A DNA stretch of 10,600 bases from positions 1 to 10,600 of the forward strand of contig JBBQCZ010000140.1 of the NCBI GenBank assembly GCA_038319215.1, read 5' to 3'. The DNA is from Bact-19 sp038319215. Its GTDB lineage: Bacteria; Bacteroidota; Bacteroidia; Bacteroidales; ML635J-15. The position numbers and the translations under genes are program-made. How positions within the stretch are numbered: position 1 is the stretch's first letter; every line of letters starts with the position of its first letter. The notes below the pieces were generated by a model, which saw only the letters and a list, made by a program, of their open reading frames with translations, did not search any database and was not told the origin of the DNA. Below are positions 1-5,647 of this stretch, piece after piece.

Positions 1-753
1 AACCATAAATGCCTGAGTAGGATCCATATTGCAACCCATATAAACCATTGCATGTCTGATTTTTTTATAAACTTCAGGATCTTTTGCTACGATAACACCG
101 CCAACGATATCAGCATGTCCATTGATAAACTTTGTAATTGAATGCAACACAACATCAGCACCTAAATCCAATGGTTTTTGCAAATAAGGAGAACAAAATG
201 TATTATCTACAACAAGTAATAAATTATGTTCCTTTGCAATTTTTGAACAAGCTACAATATCTGTGATGTCCATAGTTGGATTAGCAGGAGTTTCGATGTA
301 TAAAACCTTAGTATTTGGTTTAATAGCAGCAATAATATTTTCTACTTTTGAAGTATTAACAAAGCTTGCCTCTACAAGAAATCTTGAAAAATCTTGTTCT
401 AATACTCCTCTAGCAGGACCATAAACAGCATCAGAGCTAATAATATGACTTCCTGCACCCAGCAAAGCCATGTAAACTGTCGAAATTGCACCCATTCCAG
501 AACTTGTGGCAATGCCATCAAAACCATTTTCGAGCTCAGCAATATTTTGCTCAAAAGCTCTTATTGTTGGATTTCCAATTCTAGTGTAAATATATCCGTC
601 GCTCTTGCCCGAAAAGCAATCTGCTCCATGTTGAGCATTTTTAAATCTAAACGTAGAAGTTTGATAAATAGGCACACATGCACTACCGAATTCATCTTCA
701 AATGCTCCGGCATGAATTAATTTGGTGTTAAAACCTTTGTCTTTTGTTTTCAT
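1..753 (-). CDS. Methionine gamma-lyase-like PLP enzyme (trans-sulfuration family), 3' end missing
   Basis: The 251 codons visible read from ATG at 753 and run off the left edge, so the C-terminal third or so of a usual ~400-residue protein is missing. The family uses pyridoxal phosphate to cleave or exchange gamma-substituents of sulfur amino acids in the cytosol. Seen here: the YIYTRIGNPT motif (residues 54-63, supplying the phosphate-binding Tyr and Arg of the neighbouring subunit), SSGMGA near 84-89, the PLP-ring Asp in VVDNTF (D183), and the Schiff-base lysine in SITKF (K208). The overall pattern is closest to methionine gamma-lyase, which releases methanethiol or H2S, ammonia and a 2-oxoacid. 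However, the Cys that follows Tyr-Gly in the classical enzyme (Pseudomonas putida Cys116) is Pro here (YGP, residues 111-113), so cystathionine gamma-lyase/synthase or an O-acylhomoserine sulfhydrylase are possible. The start lies 23 nt after the ferredoxin stop with no promoter visible between, so it is probably the last visible gene of the metal-sulfur operon. Confidence 0.88.
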   Translation of the reverse strand, partial: MKTKDKGFNTKLIHAGAFEDEFGSACVPIYQTSTFRFKNAQHGADCFSGKSDGYIYTRIGNPTIRAFEQNIAELENGFDGIATSSGMGAISTVYMALLGAGSHIISSDAVYGPARGVLEQDFSRFLVEASFVNTSKVENIIAAIKPNTKVLYIETPANPTMDITDIVACSKIAKEHNLLLVVDNTFCSPYLQKPLDLGADVVLHSITKFINGHADIVGGVIVAKDPEVYKKIRHAMVYMGCNMDPTQAFMV

Positions 754-776
754 TTTTGTGTAATATTAATAATACT

Positions 777-1067
777 TTATTTATTGTTTTTTTTCTGTTT
801 TTCTTTAACTGAACTTAACCAGACGATTGCTCCTTGTTTACATTCGGTAACGCACAAACCACAAGAATCACATTTATCATAATTTATTTTGTAGCAAACT
901 GGTTTACAAGGCACATCCATACTTATACAGTATTTTATACATCTCGAACAAGATGCGGCAGAGTCTCGAGTTATTGCTTGCTTGGGGCAAATCTCTAAAC
1001 AACGATTACAGAGAATACATTTGTCTGAATCGATAACTGGAATTCTATCTGTTTTAATTAGTTCCAT
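777..1067 (-). CDS. Small cysteine-rich ferredoxin-like protein (two or three Fe-S clusters)
   Basis: A 96-residue protein with 13 cysteines. Two classical [4Fe-4S] motifs are visible: CxxCxxCxxxCP at C17, C20, C23, C27 and CxxCxxCxxxC at C66, C69, C72, C76. Between them lies a third block, CxxCxxxC (C40, C43, C47) followed by C54 and C58, which bacterial two-cluster ferredoxins usually lack. The C-terminus is a short Lys/Asn-rich tail. The likely role is electron transfer or a scaffold partner for the two Fe-S ATPases encoded immediately upstream. The open frame extends to a GTG at 1136, but those 23 extra codons lie wholly inside the preceding gene and encode an unrelated hydrophobic stretch. 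ATG at 1067 overlaps the preceding stop by 14 nt and puts the first Cys motif at a normal distance, so it is preferred. No Shine-Dalgarno sequence is seen. Confidence 0.85.
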   Translation of the reverse strand: MELIKTDRIPVIDSDKCILCNRCLEICPKQAITRDSAASCSRCIKYCISMDVPCKPVCYKINYDKCDSCGLCVTECKQGAIVWLSSVKEKQKKNNK

Positions 1068-1932
1068 TTGTAATAATATTAAAAGCTGACAAAATATGTT
1101 TAGAGAAATCTGACTCAGGAGCCCACTCCACAACACTTTTGCAATTTACCATAGCCTCAACCACAACTGGGTCGAACGCCAATTTTGCAACAATCTTAAT
1201 ATTGTTCTCTTTACAAAATAAATCTATTTGGTTTGTAATATCTAGATTAAGATCATACTTATTGACGATAACCCAAGTTTTCAAGTTAAATTTTGATGTA
1301 ATAGATACTGTTCTTTCAAAATCGCTTAATCCAGACATTGTTGGCTCTGTAACAATAACAGCATGATCAACTCCAGTAATTGTTGAAATTACAGGGCAGC
1401 CAATTCCTGGAGGTCCATCAATAATAATTATTGGGAGTTTATTTTCAATTGACATCTGCTTTGCTTTCTCTCTTACCATATTTACGAGCTTGCCAGTATT
1501 TTCTTCACCAGGTGCTAAACGACCATATACCATTTTACCATTTCTAAAGCTACCAGAAAACATTCTACTTTTGTCAAAACTTAGCATCGAGATTGCATTT
1601 TCGGGGCAAACACGTGAACACAACTTACAACCATCGCAAGAGATTTCGGATATTTCTATTTTACTATCAACATAAGAAATTGCATCAAACCGGCAATATG
1701 CATAACAAACGCCGCAATTAATACATTTTGAATAATCAATAATTGCTTTCATGCCACCAACGTAAGCTTGTTCGTCTTCATGAATTGGATTAAAAAGAAT
1801 ATGCAAATTGGCCGCATCTACATCGCAATCTGCCAATACAACACTATCTGATAATGTGGCAAATGATGCACTTACGCAACTCTTTCCAGTACCACCTTTT
1901 CCACTAATTATCGCTATTTCCATATCTTTCAT
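1054..1932 (-). CDS. MinD/ParA-type P-loop ATPase with two inserted [4Fe-4S] motifs (second of a pair)
   Basis: A 292-residue cytosolic ATPase of the Mrp/NBP35/MinD superfamily. The deviant Walker A motif GKGGTGKS is at residues 11-18, the switch-II/Walker B segment IIIIDGPPG at about 168-176, and the VTEPT segment typical of this group follows at 194-198. Inserted between Walker A and Walker B is a ferredoxin domain with two cluster motifs: C70, C73, C76, C80 and C99, C102, C105, C109-P. This architecture defines the paired 'nucleotide-binding protein with 4Fe-4S' family found beside NifX-like genes in anaerobes, including the Desulfovibrio ORP locus, where the pair interacts with the NifX-like orange protein. 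Likely role: ATP-dependent assembly, insertion or transfer of a metal-sulfur cluster; the client is unknown. The gene overlaps the end of the sister ATPase (29 nt, or 20 nt if the in-frame ATG at 1923 is the true start, which gives the shorter N-terminus more typical of the family). Confidence 0.9.
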   Translation of the reverse strand: MKDMEIAIISGKGGTGKSCVSASFATLSDSVVLADCDVDAANLHILFNPIHEDEQAYVGGMKAIIDYSKCINCGVCYAYCRFDAISYVDSKIEISEISCDGCKLCSRVCPENAISMLSFDKSRMFSGSFRNGKMVYGRLAPGEENTGKLVNMVREKAKQMSIENKLPIIIIDGPPGIGCPVISTITGVDHAVIVTEPTMSGLSDFERTVSITSKFNLKTWVIVNKYDLNLDITNQIDLFCKENNIKIVAKLAFDPVVVEAMVNCKSVVEWAPESDFSKHILSAFNIITNGTN

Positions 1933-2785
1933 TTATTAAATCAAACATAGAAATCAAACTAGATTTCCATTCTAAATTATTTTGGGTTACTAATTCTGCT
2001 CTTGAATATTTTAATGCAATTTCTTTATCAAAAGGTATTTCCATTAAAAGCGGAATATCCTCCTCTTCAAGGTAACTATATACATGCCTATCGCCCAACC
2101 CTGCCCTGTTAATAATCACACCATATTGTTTGTCCATTGTTTTTAGTGTTTCCACCGATTGCTTTAAATCGCTTAAGCCAAAAGGTGTAGGCTCGGTAAC
2201 AAGAATTACAAAATCTGCTCGCGAAACAGTTTGAATAAACGGACACGAGGTTCCTGGAGGCGAATCCATAATAATTATACTGTTATCTCCAGCTTCTTTT
2301 AGTGCCGCTTTAACAATATTTACAGGTAAAAAAACGCCAATATTCATTCTTGCTTCAATAATTGATGATTTTTCTGTAAGCTTGTAACTACTAACTTGCC
2401 CTATGGACACTTTTTTCTCGGTGATAGCCCCAAAATCACAAGCAAATAAACAAGCGCCGCAATCATGACACAATTCTTCAATTACCTTAATATATTTAGA
2501 TGGTGGCAAAATAAATATTGCATTATAATTACAATAATCATGGCACTTACCGCAATAAGTACATATATCTTGATTGATAACAGGAACTTTTTGTGTTACC
2601 TCGTAAACCTTTGGCTGATTAGCTTTAAAGAAAATCATAGAATTTGGCTCTTCAGCATCGCAATCAACTAGCTTAACCAGTTTTCCAGCTTGCTGTAATG
2701 CATCAAACAAATTTGTTGAAATCAAGGTTTTACCTGTTCCACCTTTTCCACTGGCAACAGCTATTTTTATATTTTTATCTTTCAA
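1904..2785 (-). CDS. MinD/ParA-type P-loop ATPase with two inserted [4Fe-4S] motifs (first of a pair)
   Basis: A 293-residue paralogue of the next gene. The deviant Walker A GKGGTGKT is at residues 13-20, the inserted ferredoxin domain has C75, C78, C81, C85 and C106, C109, C112, C116, switch II is IIIMDSPPG at about 170-178, and VTEPTPFGLSDL follows at 196-207. The two ATPases are far from identical outside these motifs, so they are an old pair, probably a heterodimer. The start codon appears to be TTG at 2785. No ATG lies in frame before residue 50, which is past the P-loop. The TTG is preceded by a perfect GGAGG (plus-strand 2794-2798) with an 8-nt spacer, unusually strong for this phylum. 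It overlaps the DUF89 stop by 11 nt, so translation is probably coupled to that gene. Inferred role: metal-sulfur cluster handling with the NifX-like and ferredoxin-like partners of the operon. Confidence 0.9.
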   Translation of the reverse strand: MKDKNIKIAVASGKGGTGKTLISTNLFDALQQAGKLVKLVDCDAEEPNSMIFFKANQPKVYEVTQKVPVINQDICTYCGKCHDYCNYNAIFILPPSKYIKVIEELCHDCGACLFACDFGAITEKKVSIGQVSSYKLTEKSSIIEARMNIGVFLPVNIVKAALKEAGDNSIIIMDSPPGTSCPFIQTVSRADFVILVTEPTPFGLSDLKQSVETLKTMDKQYGVIINRAGLGDRHVYSYLEEEDIPLLMEIPFDKEIALKYSRAELVTQNNLEWKSSLISMFDLINERYGNSDN

Positions 2786-3671
2786 TTTTATGTCCTCCGT
2801 TTAGTACTACAAAGCTTCCATTATTTACTCCTAGCATTTCAGAGATAACATCACACTTTGCCATAAGTAAGAAAAATATTCTAGGGTCGTGTTGATTCCA
2901 AAGTCCTTCCAAATTACCCTGTCCTTTCGAAATGATTAAATCGGCAGAATTATAATGCTCCATAAATTCGTAACTACACTTATTTAATATAGTTGAAGGA
3001 GCATCATATCCATTTGAAATAATCTCCGCTACAGAATGCATGTTTATTTGCAGCGCATCTAGCATTGTAACATCATTTAAAATAGGTTCAGATTTTACAG
3101 CATAAACAACTTTGCTCGGAAAATTAAATTCAATAAATAATTTGTCAAAAACTATTTCTCCGGCATTGTCACCAAGATATAAAACCTTTTTCGCAGACTT
3201 TATTCTCTCACGTAATAAATCAGAATAATCTATCGCAAAATCAGCCTGCAAAACTTTACTAATTGCAGATTCTACATCAAAACTATCGCAGGCACCATAA
3301 TCCATAACATTTCCAGCAATTGCAAGACGCAATGTTGTTTTAAACACATCACTATTATTAATTACAATTGGTTTCCATCTGTTATAAATAGAAAGAGCTT
3401 CGATATTTGACAAATGTTTTTCTTCCCTAAAAAGATCATCTACCCCCAACAATTGGCAAAATTTCAAATTAAGCTCACGCTGAACCTGAGGAGCAGATTC
3501 AAAAACCAGTTGTTCTACCATCACATCAAAATATTCCAAGAATTGACTTTGAATATCTGCTGGCACTTTGAACTTTGCAAAAAGCCTTTGATACGACCTT
3601 AAAAAACAAGCCTTACATCTAATATCTGTATTTTGATTTTTAATGCTCGCAGCTTCCATGATCGTGATCAT
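2775..3671 (-). CDS. DUF89 / ARMT1-like metal-dependent phosphatase-family protein
   Basis: A 298-residue protein with the DUF89 signatures in order: an N-terminal CxxC (C19, C22) with an Arg at 25, AGNVMDYG at 119-126, LGDNAGEIVFD at 166-176, KSEPILND at 193-200, SKGQGNLEGL at 248-257 and a C-terminal LMAKCDVISEMLGV block at 269-282. The Asp/Asn residues of GNxxD, GDNAGE and ND form the divalent-metal site in solved family members. The family includes metal-dependent damage-control phosphatases acting on sugar phosphates and related metabolites, and the prokaryotic type with the N-terminal CxxC is common in anaerobes and archaea. Its substrate here is not predictable. Its place between a NifX-like gene and the Fe-S ATPases suggests a link to cofactor or metal-sulfur metabolism, which is inference. 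The start may be ATG 3671 or 3659; both overlap the end of the NifX-like gene (32 or 20 nt). The next gene overlaps its stop. Confidence 0.88.
   Translation of the reverse strand: MITIMEAASIKNQNTDIRCKACFLRSYQRLFAKFKVPADIQSQFLEYFDVMVEQLVFESAPQVQRELNLKFCQLLGVDDLFREEKHLSNIEALSIYNRWKPIVINNSDVFKTTLRLAIAGNVMDYGACDSFDVESAISKVLQADFAIDYSDLLRERIKSAKKVLYLGDNAGEIVFDKLFIEFNFPSKVVYAVKSEPILNDVTMLDALQINMHSVAEIISNGYDAPSTILNKCSYEFMEHYNSADLIISKGQGNLEGLWNQHDPRIFFLLMAKCDVISEMLGVNNGSFVVLNGGHKIER
2794..2798 (-). promoter_or_regulatory. Strong Shine-Dalgarno (GGAGG) setting a TTG start
   Basis: GGAGG on the minus strand lies 8 nt before TTG at 2785. Most other genes in this window show no recognisable ribosome binding site, so this site is the main reason to accept the TTG as the start of the first Fe-S ATPase. 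It sits inside the last codons of the DUF89 gene. Confidence 0.7.
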
Positions 3672-4005
3672 GATTACAATAATTTGCAGAAAGACTTAAT
3701 TTATTATTTAAAAAATCGTTTACTAAATCTTTTGCATTTTTTATTGGAGCACCGACAAACGCATTAATATTTTGTTCATTGAACAAGTCCACAGCTTTTT
3801 GTCCCATTCCACCAGCGATTACATCTGTTGCACCAAACTGAGCAACCCAGCGTGGATACAAACCTGGCACATGCTCGGGTGGTGTTAGTTCCTTTATTTC
3901 AACTATTACCCCGTTCTCTACTTTTACGATTGCAAATGTTTGACAATGGCCAAAGTGTTCACACAACATCCCATTCTCTAAAGGAATAGCAATTATTTTA
4001 TTCAT
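3640..4005 (-). CDS. NifX/NifB-C-like cofactor-binding protein with His/Asp/Cys tail
   Basis: A 121-residue protein of the dinitrogenase iron-molybdenum cofactor biosynthesis family (RNase H-like fold). These small proteins bind metal-sulfur cofactors such as the FeMo-co precursor or the Mo-Cu cluster of Desulfovibrio orange protein. Seen: IAIPLENG at residues 5-12, the CEHFGHCQTF motif at 15-24 with two Cys and two His as potential ligands, GATDVIAGGMGQKAVDLF at 58-75, and the variable loop INAFVGAP at 80-87. The last 12 residues, CNHDHDHGSCEH, form a dense metal-ligand tail. No nif structural genes are present in the window, so nitrogenase service is not implied. The gene begins 53 nt after the DUF5320 stop and overlaps the DUF89 start. 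Confidence 0.9.
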   Translation of the reverse strand: MNKIIAIPLENGMLCEHFGHCQTFAIVKVENGVIVEIKELTPPEHVPGLYPRWVAQFGATDVIAGGMGQKAVDLFNEQNINAFVGAPIKNAKDLVNDFLNNKLSLSANYCNHDHDHGSCEH

Positions 4006-4058
4006 AATTACAAATATTATTCTGTTTAAATTAAATTTACTTTTTATACTAATAAGTT

Positions 4059-4289
4059 CTACTGAGATTGCCCCCTAAGTCGTCTATGCAATCCTTGATT
4101 TTGGCCTCCTCTACGTTGACCACAACCAAATCTGTTTAAATTTACATCGCCGCCAACATTATCTGTAGCTTTGTCGTTTTGCGCACCTAATTGTTGCTCT
4201 TGATTAGCACCAAAATTTGTACATTTTCCTCTCTTTTGACCAGTCATCGGACCTTGTCCGGCTGGACCATTTTGATTAAAACCTGGCAT
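4059..4289 (-). CDS. DUF5320 family small protein
   Basis: A 76-residue protein whose first ~25 residues carry the family signature: MPGFNQNGPAGQGPMTG followed by Arg and a GKC at 21-23. The remainder is low complexity, rich in Gln, Asn and Gly, with a second Cys in FGCGQRRGG (53-61) and a basic Arg/Gln C-terminus. DUF5320 proteins accompany NifX-like and DUF134 genes in many anaerobes; their biochemical role is unknown. The two Cys could bind metal, but no classical site is visible. It lies 27 nt downstream of one NifX-like gene and 53 nt upstream of another, with no promoter evident. Confidence 0.8.
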   Translation of the reverse strand: MPGFNQNGPAGQGPMTGQKRGKCTNFGANQEQQLGAQNDKATDNVGGDVNLNRFGCGQRRGGQNQGLHRRLRGQSQ

Positions 4290-4316
4290 TTTTTTTTATT
4301 TAATTAATAATATATT

Positions 4317-4628
4317 TTACTTTTTTTTACTTAGAAAATCTTCAGCAACTTGTCTAACAGTACCCGAATAACCAGTTACAATCTCAATTCCATACTTCGC
4401 ACATGTATCATCAGCATGTGCAGGCATAACAAAAGCAAGCACAAACGTTACTCCTTTTTGTTGCATCAGTAACGGCACATTATTTTTACAATCACAACCT
4501 TGAGGAGTGTACAAAAGCTCTGTTGCAATAATATTAAAAGAATCATCAATTGTGAAAATTGTAAAAACTTCACAAGACTCAAAGTATTCGTCAAGAACAC
4601 CACCGATAGTTGGAACTGCAATTTTCAT
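4317..4628 (-). CDS. NifX-like protein, divergent, with CxC motif
   Basis: A 103-residue member of the NifX/NifB C-terminal-domain family, recognised by the start MKIAVPTIGGVLDEYFESCEVF, where the usual FGxC-type loop is reduced to FESC. At about residues 44-46 it has a CDC motif (QGCDCKNN), and the segment MPAHADDTCAKYGIEIVTG (68-86) replaces the usual glycine-rich cofactor loop with His, Asp and Cys. The C-terminus ends in SKKK. Its divergence from the two neighbouring paralogues suggests a different ligand or a partner-binding role; this is inference. It begins 15 nt after the preceding NifX-like stop, so it is certainly co-transcribed. Confidence 0.82.
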   Translation of the reverse strand: MKIAVPTIGGVLDEYFESCEVFTIFTIDDSFNIIATELLYTPQGCDCKNNVPLLMQQKGVTFVLAFVMPAHADDTCAKYGIEIVTGYSGTVRQVAEDFLSKKK

Positions 4629-4643
4629 AGTACAAGTTTTTAG

Positions 4644-4964
4644 TTATTCATGATTTAACAAATCAATTATTTCAGAGATTGTCTTTGTAGGTTCTTTTAA
4701 TACAATCATTTGAATTTTTAAACTATCGAGCAAAGGTTTTATTTTTAATCCAAACTCGCCAGATACAATTTTACCAACTTTATTTGTTGCAATAAGTTGA
4801 ACAGATGCTGGACCGGCACCTTCTTCGGCATTCTTGTTTGGATTAGGTAAAAATTCTACAGATTTTGTTTCTGTATTATACAATACAAAAAATGAACAAC
4901 GACCAAACCTCTGATCTAAAGTTGACTCTAAGCTACTTCCTGTTGATGTGATAGCAATTTTCAT
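4644..4964 (-). CDS. NifX-like protein, canonical type
   Basis: A 106-residue protein matching the standard small NifX-like family: MKIAITSTG at the start, STLDQRFGRCSFFVLY (residues 14-29) with the conserved RFGRC loop, NPNKNAEEGAGPASVQLIA (42-60) with the family's glycine-rich motif that precedes the cofactor pocket, then the VGKIVSGEFGLK strand-turn (63-74). This is the one of the three operon copies closest to the typical anaerobe family and to the ORP type. The presumed role is cytosolic binding or carriage of a metal-sulfur cluster. It starts 28 nt after the regulator stop. Confidence 0.87.
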   Translation of the reverse strand: MKIAITSTGSSLESTLDQRFGRCSFFVLYNTETKSVEFLPNPNKNAEEGAGPASVQLIATNKVGKIVSGEFGLKIKPLLDSLKIQMIVLKEPTKTISEIIDLLNHE

Positions 4965-4992
4965 ATTATTATTTTTAAAATTAGTTTAACAA

Positions 4993-5565
4993 TTAATTAC
5001 ATTTTCTACGCATAGATGTATTACACTGTGGGCAAACTTCCAAATTACACGGTTTCGATTTTTGATGTCTATGCTGATATCCACATTTTGGACAAACACA
5101 TTCCATTTTATTGCTCTCAAAAGAAATATGAGCATCATTACTTGGAGTCGCATTATCGAATTTTTGAATTTTTGAGCTACCACATAATGGACATTTGTCT
5201 TGCGATTTTAATGAATGAGGATTATTTGCAAAGCAACCACAATCACAGCAATGACTCCATTCGCTATCAAAATAAACCTTACCTCCTTCTATTGCTATTT
5301 GACGACCTTCAACAAATGCTTTCGCAATTTTTTGACGAGCAGCAGCATAAATACGAGTATATGTTGGCCTCGAGATATTCATAATAGCAGACGCTTCGAG
5401 ATGAGTTATCATATCATAATCGCACAATCTTAAAGCTTCATATTCTTCAAATAAAAGTATTACAGGTTCGCTATTCTTGCTTTCCAAATCTGGACCATAA
5501 GGTTTAAATCCTTTTACGATCGGAACACTTAATACTTTTCTATTTCTTTTTATTCTTGGCGACAT
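4993..5565 (-). CDS. DUF134 predicted DNA-binding regulator with C-terminal zinc-ribbon-like Cys clusters
   Basis: A 190-residue protein from ATG at 5565. The N-terminal ~95 residues are DUF134: MSPRIKRNRKV, FKPYG (20-24), the FEEYEALRLCDYD helix (39-51), then a sigma-like helix-turn-helix at about 52-75 (EASAIMNISRPTYTRI) and AARQKIAKAFVEG, IEGG. The rest has several cysteine groups able to bind zinc or Fe-S clusters: CCDCGC (106-111), CPLCG (125-129), CVCPKCG (156-162), C173, CPQC (178-181) and C189. This tail is longer and more Cys-rich than in short DUF134 proteins. An ATG at 5577 is also in frame, but it lies inside a palindrome next to the predicted transcription start, and family members begin with a M-x-P-R motif, so 5565 is preferred. 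It is first in the long operon and faces two palindromes in its own promoter, which points to autoregulation. Confidence 0.88.
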   Translation of the reverse strand: MSPRIKRNRKVLSVPIVKGFKPYGPDLESKNSEPVILLFEEYEALRLCDYDMITHLEASAIMNISRPTYTRIYAAARQKIAKAFVEGRQIAIEGGKVYFDSEWSHCCDCGCFANNPHSLKSQDKCPLCGSSKIQKFDNATPSNDAHISFESNKMECVCPKCGYQHRHQKSKPCNLEVCPQCNTSMRRKCN

Positions 5566-5570
5566 TATAA

Positions 5571-5584
5571 TGAGCATTTGTTCA
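5571..5584. promoter_or_regulatory. Operator-like palindrome 1 (one mismatch)
   Basis: TGAGCA-TT-TGTTCA: two 6-bp arms around a 2-bp spacer with one mismatch. It sits immediately downstream of the minus-strand -7 box, at the predicted transcription start of the DUF134 operon, and covers the alternative ATG at 5577. Position and similarity to palindrome 2 suggest a repressor site. Confidence 0.62.
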
Positions 5585-5587
5585 CTA

Positions 5588-5619
5588 CAAAGATATTGAA
5601 CATTTGTTCATTATGCAAA
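5588..5619 (-). promoter_or_regulatory. Bacteroidota-type promoter of the metal-sulfur operon
   Basis: Reading the minus strand, a -33 box TTTG (5616-5619) is followed after exactly 20 nt by TATCTTTG (5588-5595), a full match to TAnnTTTG. Transcription would start near 5582, leaving a leader of roughly 17 nt before ATG 5565. One palindrome fills the spacer and another covers the expected start site. Confidence 0.72.
5597..5610. promoter_or_regulatory. Operator-like palindrome 2 (perfect)
   Basis: TGAACA-TT-TGTTCA, a perfect inverted repeat with 6-bp arms, centred 26 bp from palindrome 1. It lies within the 20-nt spacer of the minus-strand promoter and contains the -33 box of the plus-strand promoter, so a bound protein would be expected to block both. 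The likeliest binder is the DUF134 protein encoded next to it. Confidence 0.68.
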
Positions 5620-5634
5620 TTTATTTTAACTTTG
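5603..5634 (+). promoter_or_regulatory. Bacteroidota-type promoter of the thioesterase gene
   Basis: TTTG at 5603-5606 is followed after 20 nt by TAACTTTG at 5627-5634 (TAnnTTTG). Transcription would start near 5640, giving a very short leader before ATG 5648. The box at 5603-5606 lies inside the perfect palindrome, and the promoter overlaps the opposite one, so the two probably compete for polymerase. Confidence 0.65.
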
Positions 5635-5647
5635 CAGAAAAAAAATT

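Noticed and set aside
1068..1136. 23-codon hydrophobic extension of the ferredoxin-like protein from a GTG
   Set aside because: It lies wholly inside the coding sequence of the upstream ATPase in another frame and resembles no ferredoxin N-terminus.
3770..3788. Palindrome TTGTTCA-T-TGAACAA inside a NifX-like gene, resembling the operator arms
   Set aside because: The arms are in inverted order relative to the operator, it sits in coding sequence encoding FNEQN, and no promoter is near; probably chance.
3640..4964. Nitrogenase (nif) cluster suggested by NifX-like genes
   Set aside because: No nifHDK, nifE, nifN or radical-SAM nifB sequence is present; these small proteins are common in non-fixing anaerobes.
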